64,000 nucleotides of DNA from Streptomyces goshikiensis. Its GTDB lineage: Bacteria; Actinomycetota; Actinomycetes; Streptomycetales; Streptomycetaceae. The notes beneath the pieces were generated by a model that had not been told where the DNA came from, did not search any database, and saw only the letters and a list, made by a program, of their open reading frames with translations. How positions within the stretch are numbered: the first letter of the stretch is position 1; the number at the start of each line of letters is the position of its first letter. This document shows, piece by piece, positions 1 to 9,634 of this stretch. Where the stretch lies: NCBI RefSeq assembly GCF_014650555.1, contig NZ_BMVE01000001.1, positions 1,116,001 through 1,180,000 on the forward strand, read 5' to 3'. Position numbers and translations under genes: made by a program.

Positions 1-502
1 TCAGCGAGGCCGTCCCGTCGGTGGCCCGGGCGATCCCGAAGTCGATGAGCCGGGGTCCGTCGAGGGTCAGCATCACGTTCGACGGCTTCACGTCCCGGTG
101 GACCAGGCCCAGCCCGTGCACCGCCACCAGGGCGCGGGCCAGCCCCGCGCCGACGGCCCGTACGCAGGCCTGCGGAAGCGGTCCGTGCGAGGCCACCGCC
201 CGGTCCAGCGAGGGCCCGGCGACGTACCCGGTGGCCACCCACGGCACGGGGGCGTCCGGGTCCGCGTCGAGTACGGGCGCGGTCCACTCCCCGCCGACCC
301 GCCGCGCGGCCTCCACCTCGCGGCGGAACCGGGCGCGGAACTCCTCGTCGGAGGCGAAGTGCGGGTGCACGATCTTGACCGCGACGGTCCGGCCGCCGGC
401 GCTGCGGCCGAGGTAGACCCGCCCCATGCCGCCCGCCCCGAGCCGGCCGAGCAGCCGGTACGCGCCGATGGTCCGCGGTTCGCCGGCTTCGAGCGGCTGC
501 AT
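1..502 (-). CDS. Serine/threonine protein kinase, N-terminal part (cut by window edge)
   Basis: A leftward gene starts at an ATG at 502 and leaves the window after 167 residues. The visible part is a Hanks-type kinase domain: a glycine loop (LGAGGMGRVY, about residue 20), the ATP-anchoring lysine in VAVKIV, the catalytic HRDVKPSN motif (about 135-142) and the Mg-binding DFG in LIDFGIARA. Such kinases phosphorylate Ser/Thr on cytoplasmic partners and in actinobacteria often carry a C-terminal membrane-linked sensor domain, which cannot be seen here. The start directly before the kinase domain is the usual Streptomyces arrangement. Confidence 0.9.
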   Translation of the reverse strand, partial: MQPLEAGEPRTIGAYRLLGRLGAGGMGRVYLGRSAGGRTVAVKIVHPHFASDEEFRARFRREVEAARRVGGEWTAPVLDADPDAPVPWVATGYVAGPSLDRAVASHGPLPQACVRAVGAGLARALVAVHGLGLVHRDVKPSNVMLTLDGPRLIDFGIARATDGTASL

Positions 503-754
503 CGCGTCCCCCTCCCCCGTGAGTACGTCCTGCGTCCTGTGGCTTTGGCCAGACAGCACCTTAGGGCGGAGCGGGAGGGATCTCCTACGGTTGCGCGGAG
601 CCGTGCCCGAAGGCCGTCGCACAACCCGCGCCCCACGAACCCCACGCACATCGAACGCATTCCGCCAAGGGCTACACGATGCCGAAAGGGGAACGAATTC
701 CCGGTAACCGGAATATTCGATTTCGCGCGGTCGCGCCGGGCGGGGCATAAGCGC

Positions 755-1671
<917 letters not shown>

Positions 1672-1806
1672 CTAGCCGCCGTGTGTTCGTCAGCCTTCCC
1701 GCGGGTCTCAAACGTCCGGGTGACGTGATCTTTCCCTCTGGTCTCGGCCGCAGGGTGCATGCTAGGCTCGACGCAAGTTGCAGTTTGGTTTCCCTTGCAG
1801 TACGAG

Positions 1807-1844
1807 GCCTGCGGAGAATGTGACCCGCAGGCTTTTGTAGTTTT
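1807..1844 (+). promoter_or_regulatory. Terminator-like hairpin in the cold-shock gene leader
   Basis: GCCTGCG (1807-1813) pairs perfectly with CGCAGGC (1826-1832) and is followed at once by TTTTGTAGTTTT. The element sits inside the roughly 100-nt untranslated leader upstream of the cold-shock start codon at 1900. It has the form of an intrinsic terminator placed before a gene, which suggests attenuation or a cold-sensitive leader structure. That function is inference; the pairing and the T-rich tract are seen. Confidence 0.5.
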
Positions 1845-1899
1845 CAGACTTCTTAGCAGGTTCTGGAGCAGGGCGACCCTTTGGCCCATAGGAGGGCTC

Positions 1900-2103
1900 A
1901 TGGCTACCGGAACCGTGAAGTGGTTCAACGCTGAAAAGGGCTTCGGCTTCATCGCCCAGGACGGCGGCGGCCCGGATGTCTTCGTCCACTACTCCGCGAT
2001 CAACGCCTCTGGCTTCCGCTCCCTGGAGGAGAACCAGCTGGTGAACTTCGACGTCACGCAGGGTCCGAAGGGCCCGCAGGCGGAGAACGTCACCCCGGCC
2101 TAG
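1900..2103 (+). CDS. Cold-shock protein (CspA family)
   Basis: This 67-residue single-domain OB-fold protein binds single-stranded RNA and DNA and melts secondary structure. Both nucleic-acid-binding motifs are present: RNP1 as KGFGFI and RNP2 as VFVHY. The start [14 protein letters not shown] is canonical after Met-Ala. A strong ribosome site (ATAGGAGG, 1888-1894) fixes the ATG at 1900. The leader is long and structured, as is common for csp genes. The gene is monocistronic, with a terminator at 2146-2196. A csp gene next to mqnA is a conserved Streptomyces arrangement as I recall it. Confidence 0.96.
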   Translation: MATGTVKWFNAEKGFGFIAQDGGGPDVFVHYSAINASGFRSLEENQLVNFDVTQGPKGPQAENVTPA

Positions 2104-2145
2104 TCGCCTGGGCCAACCGGATCGCGGTTGGATTAGCAGTACCCA

Positions 2146-2196
2146 AGGAGCCCTTCCTCTCCCGCGCGAGCGAGAGCGGCAGGGCTCCTGCCTTTT
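2146..2196 (+). terminator. Rho-independent terminator after the cold-shock gene
   Basis: AGGAGCCCT (2146-2154) is perfectly inverted at 2181-2189 (AGGGCTCCT), with an inner loop that can fold further, and is followed by GCCTTTT. It lies about 43 nt after the csp stop codon and faces the leftward lytic transglycosylase gene. Confidence 0.75.
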
Positions 2197-2326
2197 CCCG
2201 GGTGGACCTCCGGATGGGCCTCCGGGTGAGCCTCCGGGTGGGCCGGGAGAACGGCGGAGCCCCCGGCGAGATCCCCGCAAGGGGCTCGCCGGGGGCTCCC
2301 GGTGTACGTCAGTACGTCATACGTCG

Positions 2327-4084
2327 CTACGCCTGCGGGGCCGGCGCGGCCGTGACCTTGACCTCCAGGACGAGGGCGACGCCCTCGGCCGTGAGGATCC
2401 GCAGGTGGTACGTCCCCGGCAGCGTCTCCGGCGCCGTGAACAGCTCCGGCAGCACGAGCTTGCCGTCGGCCCCGGTGGCGGCCGGCTCGATCACCGTGAG
2501 CTTCTCGGCGCCGTCCTTGCCGCCCTTGAAGTACGGCCCCTTCGCGGCGGCTTCCGGCTTCACCGGCTGCCACTTCCCGGCTTCGTCCTTCTCCACCAGC
2601 CCGGCCGTGGTCTTCAGGCCGGTGACCGGCTGACCCGCGGCCGTCGCGAACAGCTCCACGCCCGTGAGGGACTTGCCGACGACCACGTCGAGCTGCTCCG
2701 TGCCCTTGCGGGCGAGCACCACCGGCGCGGCCGTGACGGTGCCCTTGAAGGTCACGGTGTACTCGTTCACGGAGCCGTACGCCGTGGCCCGCAGGGTGAA
2801 CGTGCCCCCCTTCAGGCCCGCCTTGAGGCCCGGCGCGGCCGCGATGCCCTGGTCGTCCGTGCGGACCACGAGGCTGTCCGACGTACCGAAGCGGGTGGCC
2901 CCGGTGGTGTCGTCGCCGACCACGAACACGACGACCTGGTTCTTCGCGGGCTTGCCGTCGCTGAGCAGCGCCTTGACCTTCGGCGCCGCCGTGAACGCGG
3001 ACCCGGCCTCGGCCGTGATCCCCGATGCGCCGACCAGTTCCACCTTGGCCAGGGTGGCCGCCGGCGGAGTGGTGGGCGTCGTCGGCGTGGTCGGCGTCGT
3101 GGGAGTGGTCGGCGTGGTCGGCGTGGTCGGCTTCGACGGCTCGGCGGGCGGGGTCGTCGGCTTCGCCGGGGTCGTCGGCTTCGCCGGGGTCGTCGGCGTG
3201 GCCGGCTTCGACGGGGCCGGCGTCGGGTTCGGCGTGGGCCGCGTCACCGGCTGCCGCGGCGGCGTCGGGGTCGGCAGCGTCCCCGTCACCGGCGGTGTCG
3301 GGTAGTTCCCGACGGGCGGGTTCGGGATCTCGGAGACCCCGCCGTCCTTGTACTGCTTCATGTAGCCGAGCACCGTGTTCACGTACTCGCGCGAGTTGTT
3401 GTAGCTCAGGATCGCCCGGTCGAGGGCGGCCGGGTCCGACAGGTCGCGGTCGCCCGCGCACAGGTACAGGCCCGCGCCCAGCGCCGCGTCGTAGATGTTG
3501 TTCGGGTCGCGCTTGGTGTCTCCGTTGCCGTCCGCTCCCCACTTCTTCCACGTGGAGGGGATGAACTGCATCGGGCCCACGGCCCGGTCGTACGAGGTGT
3601 CCGCGTCCCACTCGCCCTGGTCGGTGTCGCGCACCTCGGCGAAGCCGTTGCCGTCCAGGCGCGGTCCGCGGATCGGCTTGTCGGTGGAGCCGTCGGGCTT
3701 GAGGCCGTAGCCGGAGGCGTGCACGGACTCGACCCGGCCTATGCCCGCGAGGAGTTGCCACGGCAGCTTGCAGCCGGGCAGCGCGGCGGCCACCGACAGT
3801 TCCGCGCGCTTGTACGCGTCGAGGGCGGTGCCGGGTATGCCGCTGGCTCCGCCGGGCGCCGTGGTCGTCGGCGGGACCTGCGGGTCCGCCACCGGTGCGG
3901 GCAGATCCAGCCGGGCGTCACCGCGGTCGGTGGCCTGGGGGCTGTCCGGGCTCGGCTCGGACTCGCCCGCGTCGGCGGTGGACGGGGTGGTCGCCACGGC
4001 GGCAGTGGTCAGGCTGGCCGCGAGCGCAGCGGTGCACAGCACCTTGCGAGAGGTGTTGACGAGGTGGCGGTGAAGCGGCTTCAC
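2327..4084 (-). CDS. Secreted lytic transglycosylase with Thr/Pro linker and C-terminal beta domain
   Basis: A 585-residue exported protein that probably cleaves peptidoglycan glycan strands. From the GTG at 4084 it has a Sec signal (basic KPLHRHLVNTSRK followed by an Ala-rich core), then an SLT/lysozyme-like domain from about residue 90 to 265 with a likely catalytic Glu in GRVES and the family signature VGPMQFIPSTW. A Thr-Pro-Thr repeat linker (about 290-345, encoded by short tandem repeats near 3069-3160) leads to an Ig-like region. An upstream in-frame ATG at 4165 would add 27 residues before the signal peptide; I prefer 4084 because GGGGGG lies 9-14 nt upstream and the signal peptide then starts correctly. 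Confidence 0.88.
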   Translation of the reverse strand: MKPLHRHLVNTSRKVLCTAALAASLTTAAVATTPSTADAGESEPSPDSPQATDRGDARLDLPAPVADPQVPPTTTAPGGASGIPGTALDAYKRAELSVAAALPGCKLPWQLLAGIGRVESVHASGYGLKPDGSTDKPIRGPRLDGNGFAEVRDTDQGEWDADTSYDRAVGPMQFIPSTWKKWGADGNGDTKRDPNNIYDAALGAGLYLCAGDRDLSDPAALDRAILSYNNSREYVNTVLGYMKQYKDGGVSEIPNPPVGNYPTPPVTGTLPTPTPPRQPVTRPTPNPTPAPSKPATPTTPAKPTTPAKPTTPPAEPSKPTTPTTPTTPTTPTTPTTPTTPPAATLAKVELVGASGITAEAGSAFTAAPKVKALLSDGKPAKNQVVVFVVGDDTTGATRFGTSDSLVVRTDDQGIAAAPGLKAGLKGGTFTLRATAYGSVNEYTVTFKGTVTAAPVVLARKGTEQLDVVVGKSLTGVELFATAAGQPVTGLKTTAGLVEKDEAGKWQPVKPEAAAKGPYFKGGKDGAEKLTVIEPAATGADGKLVLPELFTAPETLPGTYHLRILTAEGVALVLEVKVTAAPAPQA

Positions 4085-4469
4085 AGTGCGTAAATCCCCC
4101 CAGGGCGGCCAGCGTCGCGTCCGGCCGGTCGAGCCATGAATGTTCTGTCTATCAGGTATTCGCACCCGACTTGCCGTCGCCCTGGGATATGTGACGCACC
4201 ATTCGTCTCGGGTTCACCCCCTCTCGCAACGCGCCGTCCACCGCGATGCTCGCGGGCGCCCGTCGCCGCATGGATATGCCCGCTTTGGGGTGGGTTTCAC
4301 TGGCGGTCCGCGCCAGGGGTACCGGGCCGCCGATGAGTTCAGGCCACCTCGTGGACCGGCGGAGCCATTCGTCCATCCCGCCCACACCGGCGGGTACGCC
4401 ACCGCGGGGCGCCCCGGGCGGTCCGTCGGGGGCGCGCAGCCCCGCCCCGGCCTGGCCGGATCCGCCCCC
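4085..4469 (-). other. 385-bp gap: leader region of the transglycosylase gene
   Basis: No coding frame with Streptomyces-like codon use is visible here. The interval is the upstream region of the transglycosylase gene and the downstream region of the peptidase gene. On the leftward strand it contains GGGGGTGAACC and AGGGCGACGG blocks that recall pieces of the c-di-AMP riboswitch, but the strongly conserved 3' block is missing, so I do not call one. Confidence 0.4.
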
Positions 4470-6017
4470 TCACTCCCCGGCGGGGCAGGCCCGCGTGCCG
4501 GACGGCAGCCCGCCGTCGACGAGGAAGTGGTTCACGAAGTCCCGTACGCAGGGCGAGGTCGTGTAGCCGGTGTGCCCTTCGCCCTTGTGGTCCAGGACCA
4601 CGGCGGAGCGGCCGAGGCGGCGCGCCGTCTCCTCCGTCCATTCGTACGGGGTCGCCGGGTCCCCGCGGGTGCCGACGAGCAGCATCCGCGGGAGGCCGGC
4701 CGGCCGGTCGATCCTCCGGATGAAGTCGGTGCCGGCGGGGCGGCCGTAGCAGGACAGCACGGTCATCAGCTGGCTGGGCCCGAAGATCTTCGAGGCCGCG
4801 CGGAACTCTCCGCTCAGCCCCCGGATCTCCTGCTCCACGGCGGCCGGGGCGGCCTTGTCCTCGCCCCGGTCCGGGTCGTCGGCGCAGTTCACGGCGGCGA
4901 GCGCGGCCTCGGCGTTGTCGGCGGGGATCCGCCACGGGCCGTCGCCCTCGTCGGCCGGGTCCGCGGGCTCGCCCAGCCGTGTCAGGGCGGAGGGGTCCGC
5001 GTCCCGCTCGATCCGCCGCAGCCCCTCCGCGAGCGCGGGCCAGGTGGCGGGCGCGTACAGGGCGGCCGCCACGGCCGCGACCACGTCCCGCCCGGTGACG
5101 TACCGGCCGCCGTCGACCAGCGGGCGCGCGTCGAGCCGCGCCACGAGGTCGTTGACCTTCTCCTTCGCCGTACGGGTGTTGGTCCCGTAGACGCAGCCGG
5201 GCCGGCGGGCGCACCAGCCGAGGAAGCCGTCCAGCGCCCGCTGCTGTCCGCGCGCCGACACCAGGGCCTGCTCGGTGAGCGGCTCGGTGAGGGTGTCGAC
5301 CCCGTCGAGCACCATCCGGCCGGTCTTGCGGGGGAACTGGGCGGCGTACACGGCGCCGAGCCGGGTCCCGTAGGAGAAGCCGAGGTAGTTGAGCTTCGCG
5401 TCGCCGAGCACCTGGCGGATGACGTCCAGGTCGCGGGCGACGTGGACGGTGCCGATGTACGGGAGCACGGGTCCGGAGTGCAGCTCGCACCGGCGCACCA
5501 GGAGGCGCAGCGCGGCCAGCTGCGAGGCGGCGTCCTCGCCCGCGGCGGGGTCCAGCTCCAGGGAGCCCCCGCAGGAGACGGGCTCGCTGTGGGCCACGCC
5601 CCGGGGGTCGAAGGTGACGAGGTCGTACCGCTTGCCGAGGTCCGCGAAGGGCTTGGGGTCGGCGGCGAGGTTCTCGATCCCGGAGCCGCCGGGGCCGCCG
5701 TAGTTCAGGAGTACGGATCCCAGGCGCGGGCCTCCGCCGCCGGTGGCGGGTATCCGGGCGAGGGCGAGCCTGATCGAGCCCTTGGCCGGGTCGGCGTGGT
5801 CGAGGGGGACGGCGATCTCGGCGCACCTCATGCCGTCGGGCACGCGCCGCCGGGGGCAGGCGCCCCACCGCACCGGCTGGTCGTGGAACCGGTCGAGCCC
5901 GTCACCTGCGGCGGTGCCGGGCGAGGGGGCCGCGGCGAGCGCGGCGGCCACGCCGGCGGCCGCGGTCACGGCGGCGGCGGACCTGCGCAGGCTTCGGAAA
6001 CGGCGGGACCGGTGCAC
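4470..6017 (-). CDS. Secreted alpha/beta-hydrolase peptidase (S33, tripeptidyl aminopeptidase-like)
   Basis: A 515-residue exported hydrolase that probably removes short peptides from the N-terminus of extracellular proteins. It has a twin-arginine-rich N-terminus and Ala-rich signal (1-38), the oxyanion block NYGGPGGSG (about 105-113), the nucleophile elbow GFSYGTRLG with Ser215, a C-terminal domain with the acidic residue in GTRGDPATPY, and the catalytic His in GEGHTGY. Cys residues near the C-terminus match the TAP_C domain. A GAGGAGGG ribosome site 5 nt before the GTG at 6017 fixes the start. It is probably transcribed alone. Confidence 0.9.
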   Translation of the reverse strand: MHRSRRFRSLRRSAAAVTAAAGVAAALAAAPSPGTAAGDGLDRFHDQPVRWGACPRRRVPDGMRCAEIAVPLDHADPAKGSIRLALARIPATGGGGPRLGSVLLNYGGPGGSGIENLAADPKPFADLGKRYDLVTFDPRGVAHSEPVSCGGSLELDPAAGEDAASQLAALRLLVRRCELHSGPVLPYIGTVHVARDLDVIRQVLGDAKLNYLGFSYGTRLGAVYAAQFPRKTGRMVLDGVDTLTEPLTEQALVSARGQQRALDGFLGWCARRPGCVYGTNTRTAKEKVNDLVARLDARPLVDGGRYVTGRDVVAAVAAALYAPATWPALAEGLRRIERDADPSALTRLGEPADPADEGDGPWRIPADNAEAALAAVNCADDPDRGEDKAAPAAVEQEIRGLSGEFRAASKIFGPSQLMTVLSCYGRPAGTDFIRRIDRPAGLPRMLLVGTRGDPATPYEWTEETARRLGRSAVVLDHKGEGHTGYTTSPCVRDFVNHFLVDGGLPSGTRACPAGE

Positions 6018-6079
6018 GGCACCCTCCTCGGGCGACCCTTCGGGCGACCCCCTCGGACGACCCTATGCCGGGGCCGGCC

Positions 6080-6574
6080 CTACCGCTGCTTGACGTCCGC
6101 GATCTCCACCGTGAGCAGCTTCGGCTCCGGGGCCTCGCGGCCGGTCATCTCGACGGTGACCTCGGTGGGCCAGGAGGCGCCGTGGTAGACGCCGACGGTG
6201 TCGGTGGTGAAGCTGCCGGAGGCCTCGTAACCGTCCGGCCCGGTGACCCGTACGGTGACCTCGTAGAAGCCCTGCCGGGTCTGCGTGTTCGTGATCACGA
6301 CGGGGATCCGCAGCTTGCGCTCCCCGTCCCGGACGGCGGCGAAGGCCTTCACGTCCCCCTGCTGGGCCACGGCGGGCCCGAATTCCTCGGTCCCGGCCGG
6401 TGTGGCGGGCGGCGGGGTCGGCGTCGGCGTCCGCCTGACCACCGGCGGGGGCGAGGCGGGCCCCGTCGTCCGGGCGCCGTCGCCCTCCGGTTCCCCCGCC
6501 GTGCACCCGGCGAGAGCGCCGCCGAACACGGCCGCGGCTGCGACGGCGGCGCCGATGCGCCCGAGCTTCCCCAT
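6080..6574 (-). CDS. Small secreted lipoprotein, function unknown
   Basis: A 164-residue lipoprotein. The signal peptide ends in the lipobox GALAGC (Cys24), followed by a Pro/Thr-rich tether (about 38-62) and a compact beta-rich domain (about 65-164). The pattern resembles small Ig-like lipoproteins that act as cell-surface binding modules, but I do not recognise a named family. The basic N-terminus MGKLGRIG and the absence of other membrane segments fit anchoring to the outer face of the cytoplasmic membrane. It lies between the peptidase gene and the acyl-CoA ligase gene, all leftward. Confidence 0.8.
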   Translation of the reverse strand: MGKLGRIGAAVAAAAVFGGALAGCTAGEPEGDGARTTGPASPPPVVRRTPTPTPPPATPAGTEEFGPAVAQQGDVKAFAAVRDGERKLRIPVVITNTQTRQGFYEVTVRVTGPDGYEASGSFTTDTVGVYHGASWPTEVTVEMTGREAPEPKLLTVEIADVKQR

Positions 6575-6650
6575 GTTTCTCCCCCCGGAGTCCGATCTTG
6601 TGGATCATACGGGCCCGCGCGGGGCGCCCGGGGGCCGGACTCGGCAGGGG

Positions 6651-8522
6651 TCACGGCCGCCGGTACAGCTCGTCGATCTCCCGCCCGTAGTCGCGGGCGA
6701 TCGCGGCCCGCCTCAGTTTCATCGAGGGCGTCAGGTGCCCCCGCCGCTCCGTGAACTGCCCGGGCAGCACCGTGAACCGCCGGATCGACTCCGCCCGCGA
6801 GACCAGCCGGTTCGCCTCGTCGACGGCCCGCTGGACATCGGCCCGCAGTTCCTCGTCCCGGACCAGCTCCCGCCCGGGGACGTCCTGCTTCTTGTGCATC
6901 TGGCGCCAGTGCGCCAGCCCCTCCGGCTCCAGCGTGATCAGCGCGGCGACGTACGGCCGGTTGTCTCCGACCACCATGCACTGCCCGACCAGCGGGTGCG
7001 CCCGCAGCCAGTCCTCCAGCGGGGCCGGGGCGACGTTCTTGCCGCCGGAGGTGATGATCAGGTCCTTCTTCCGCCCGGTGATCGTCAGGTACCCGTCGTC
7101 GTCGAGTTCGCCGATGTCACCGGTGGCCAGCCACTGGCCGCCGTCGTGCGCGGCGACGTTCCAGTACCCGGCGAAGACGTGTCGGCCGCCCAGCAGCACC
7201 TCGCCGTCGTCGGCGATGCGGACCGCGGTGCCCGGCAGCGGCCACCCCACCGTTCCCAGCCTCGGCCGCAGCGGCGGGGTGACGGTGGACGCCCCCGTGG
7301 TCTCCGTCAGTCCGTACCCCTCGAAGACCTCGATGCCCGCGCCGGTGTAGAAGGCGGCGAGCCGGCGCCCCAGCGGGGAGCCGCCGCTGAGGACGTACCG
7401 GACGTGCCCGCCGAGCGCAGCCCGGATCCGCCGGTAGACGAGCGGGTCGTACAGCGCCCGCGCCATGCGCAGGCCGAGGCCGGGCCGCTTGCCCTCGGCG
7501 CTCTCCCCGTAGCGGCGGGCGATCCGCGCGGCCCGGTCGAAGGAGGAGGCGCGGCCCATCTTCTCGGCGGTGGCGCGGGCGGTGTTGTAGACCTTCTCCA
7601 GGACGTACGGGATGGCCAGCAGGAACGTGGGCCGGAATCCCGCGAGGTCGGCCAGCAGGTCCTCGGTGCTGATGCTGGGCGCGTGCCCCAGCCGCACCCG
7701 CGCCCGCAGGCAGGCCACCGCGACCATCCGCCCGAAGACGTGCGACATCGGCAGGAAGAGCAGGGTGGACGCGGGTTCTTTGCTGACCGATCTGAACACC
7801 GGGTGCAGCAGCCCGACCGCGTTGTCGACCTCGGCGAAGAAGTTGGCGTGCGTCAGCACGCACCCCTTGGGCTGTCCGGTGGTCCCCGAGGTGTAGACGA
7901 GGGTGGCCACCGAGTCCGGGGTGCGCGCCGCCCGCCGGGCGTGCACGAGGGCGCCGGGGATCCGCTCCCCGGCCTTGACCAGCCGCTCGATCGCTCCGGT
8001 GTCGAACTCCCACAGGTGCGCGAGGCCGGGCAGGTTCGCCCGTTCGGAGCTGATGAGCCGGGCCTGTTCGGTGTCCTCGACGGCGCAGGCGACGGCTCCG
8101 GAGTCCTGGATGATCCAGCGCGCCTGGAGGGCGGAGGCGGTGGGGTAGACGGGTACGGTGACCAGCCCCGCGGCCCATCCCGCGAAGTCGAGCAGCGTCC
8201 ACTCGTAGGTGGTCCGCGCCATGATCGCGAGCCGGTCGCCCTCGCGGAGCCCCTCGGCGATCAGTCCCTTGGCGACGGCGAGCACCTGCGCGGCGAACTC
8301 GACGGCGCTCACGTCGCGCCAGGTGCCGTCCCGGTCCTTGCGCGCCAGTACGGCTTCGGCCGGCGCGTCCAGGGCGTTGTCGAACGGGATGTCCCCGAGC
8401 GAGCCGTACCCGGGCGGCGCCGCCAGCGGCGGCACGATCACCTCGCGCACGACGCCGTCGACGACCGTCTTGAAGGGGGGTTCGGGCAGCCCGGACCCCA
8501 CCGTCACCAGCTCGGTATCCAC
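6651..8522 (-). CDS. Long-chain acyl-CoA synthetase / AMP-forming ligase (FadD15-like)
   Basis: A 623-residue ANL-superfamily enzyme that activates fatty acids to acyl-AMP and then acyl-CoA. Visible motifs are the phosphate-binding loop YTSGTTGQPKG (about 210), the adenine-binding GYGLTETTG (about 400), the TGD motif (LATGDIG) and the hinge TGRKKDLIITSGGKNV. The long N-terminal part and the C-terminal RRGHLTPSMKLRR match the FadD15 group of large actinobacterial synthetases. The start is a GTG at 8522 with AGGGG upstream. Candidate operator palindromes lie at 8547-8580, directly before the gene. Confidence 0.92.
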   Translation of the reverse strand: MDTELVTVGSGLPEPPFKTVVDGVVREVIVPPLAAPPGYGSLGDIPFDNALDAPAEAVLARKDRDGTWRDVSAVEFAAQVLAVAKGLIAEGLREGDRLAIMARTTYEWTLLDFAGWAAGLVTVPVYPTASALQARWIIQDSGAVACAVEDTEQARLISSERANLPGLAHLWEFDTGAIERLVKAGERIPGALVHARRAARTPDSVATLVYTSGTTGQPKGCVLTHANFFAEVDNAVGLLHPVFRSVSKEPASTLLFLPMSHVFGRMVAVACLRARVRLGHAPSISTEDLLADLAGFRPTFLLAIPYVLEKVYNTARATAEKMGRASSFDRAARIARRYGESAEGKRPGLGLRMARALYDPLVYRRIRAALGGHVRYVLSGGSPLGRRLAAFYTGAGIEVFEGYGLTETTGASTVTPPLRPRLGTVGWPLPGTAVRIADDGEVLLGGRHVFAGYWNVAAHDGGQWLATGDIGELDDDGYLTITGRKKDLIITSGGKNVAPAPLEDWLRAHPLVGQCMVVGDNRPYVAALITLEPEGLAHWRQMHKKQDVPGRELVRDEELRADVQRAVDEANRLVSRAESIRRFTVLPGQFTERRGHLTPSMKLRRAAIARDYGREIDELYRRP

Positions 8523-8546
8523 GGGCGTTCCCCTCGGCTCGACAGG

Positions 8547-8580
8547 AGGTTACCGCCGGTAATCTACGCAAGCGTAACCT
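8547..8580. promoter_or_regulatory. Nested palindromes before the acyl-CoA ligase gene (putative operator)
   Basis: TTACCG-C-CGGTAA (8550-8562) is a perfect odd palindrome. The wider AGGTTAC (8547-8553) is repeated in inverted form as GTAACCT (8574-8580). The element begins 24 bp upstream of the ligase start, where a repressor would block transcription. TetR-type regulators of fatty-acid genes often use sites of this shape, so a lipid-responsive repressor is a reasonable inference. Confidence 0.55.
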
Positions 8581-8647
8581 CACTGACCAGCCCGCGAACA
8601 AGACCCACCCACCACCGTCACACGACCGGCACCACCGGGACCCCGGG

Positions 8648-9634
8648 TCAGGGGCGTTCGGCGCGGGCACCGGCCAGGGAGTTCAGCAGGGCCGCGCCCC
8701 GCTCGGCGTCGTCCACGCTGACCGCGAACTCCTTCCCCCGGGCCCGGATCACCAGGCACTCGCCGGCGCGCAGCATCACCGTCGTGCCGAGGCCGCTGAG
8801 CCGGTACCCCCAGCCGCCGACCTGCGCCGGCGTCCGGCGCTCGGCCCGCGCCCACTCGACGTCCGCCGCGTCCCAGCGCCGCACCGGCCATCCCAGGGGC
8901 CCGAACGCCACGTCCACGCCCCGCCCGCCGACCCGCACCCGTACCGAGGAGCAGACCAGCACCGCCGCCGAGGCCACCGCGAACGGCACGATCAGCAGCC
9001 ACATCGACGCGGTGGGGGCGCCCGTCCCGACCAGCGGCGCGGCCACCGCGACCGCACCGGTGGCGGCGGCGACCAGCCCCAGCCAGGGGTTGGCGGTGCG
9101 CGAGAGCCACACCCGGCGCTCCCCTTCGGGAATCTCCATCCGCGCGCCCCGCCCGCGCGACGCGGAAGCGGCGGCCGGCCGGCGGCTCACCCGCCACGCC
9201 ACGCACCCGGCTACGGCCGCCGCGAAGAGCGTCACCACGGCCCCGACGGAAACCGGGTCCGCGTCGCGCCAGTCCGCGTGGTGGAGGTTCGCCCGCGCGA
9301 TCGAGACCTGCGCCCCGGCCAGCAGCACCCCGCCCGAGGCGAGCACCGCCGCGCGCCACCGGCGGGCCGCCCGCCAGCAGACGGCGGCGACGACGAGCAC
9401 GGCCCAGACCGCGGCCGGCGCCACCGCGGCCGCCCAGGGCGGAAGCGAGCCGTCGGGCTCACCCGAGGCGCCCCAGTGCGTCGCCAGCCGGTCCCCGTAG
9501 GCCCCGCGCACCGACAGTGGCGCCGCCACGAGCAGCGCGAGGATCCCGGCCGCCCAGGCGGTCGTACCCCACGTGGCCCAGCCCCTCGGCGCCCGCGTCT
9601 CCCGTAATTCCCCGCGGCCCCCGCGCTCGCTCAC
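8648..9634 (-). CDS. DUF1648-type membrane protein with a TTA codon
   Basis: A 328-residue membrane protein. The first transmembrane helix and the following THWGASGEPDG motif match DUF1648; three further hydrophobic pairs follow, and the C-terminal part (about 230-328) looks like a soluble PH-like domain. The start is the GTG at 9634, which overlaps the stop of the upstream GntR gene in the form GTGA, so the two are translationally coupled. Codon 10 (9605-9607) is TTA, the rare leucine codon read by the bldA tRNA. DUF1648 proteins often travel with YtrA-type GntR regulators. The function is unknown; an envelope role is inference. Confidence 0.85.
   Translation of the reverse strand: MSERGGRGELRETRAPRGWATWGTTAWAAGILALLVAAPLSVRGAYGDRLATHWGASGEPDGSLPPWAAAVAPAAVWAVLVVAAVCWRAARRWRAAVLASGGVLLAGAQVSIARANLHHADWRDADPVSVGAVVTLFAAAVAGCVAWRVSRRPAAASASRGRGARMEIPEGERRVWLSRTANPWLGLVAAATGAVAVAAPLVGTGAPTASMWLLIVPFAVASAAVLVCSSVRVRVGGRGVDVAFGPLGWPVRRWDAADVEWARAERRTPAQVGGWGYRLSGLGTTVMLRAGECLVIRARGKEFAVSVDDAERGAALLNSLAGARAERP

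Noticed and set aside
4085..4330. Possible c-di-AMP (ydaO-type) riboswitch before the lytic transglycosylase gene
   Set aside because: Only the GGGGGTGAACC and AGGGCGACGG blocks resemble the consensus; the highly conserved CCCGAACCCGACAGCTAACC block is absent. An Infernal search with RF00379 would decide.
6285..9500. Rightward open frame of about 1070 codons across the acyl-CoA ligase region
   Set aside because: It is antisense to a clear FadD15-like gene, has Arg/Pro-rich low-complexity translation and no ribosome site.
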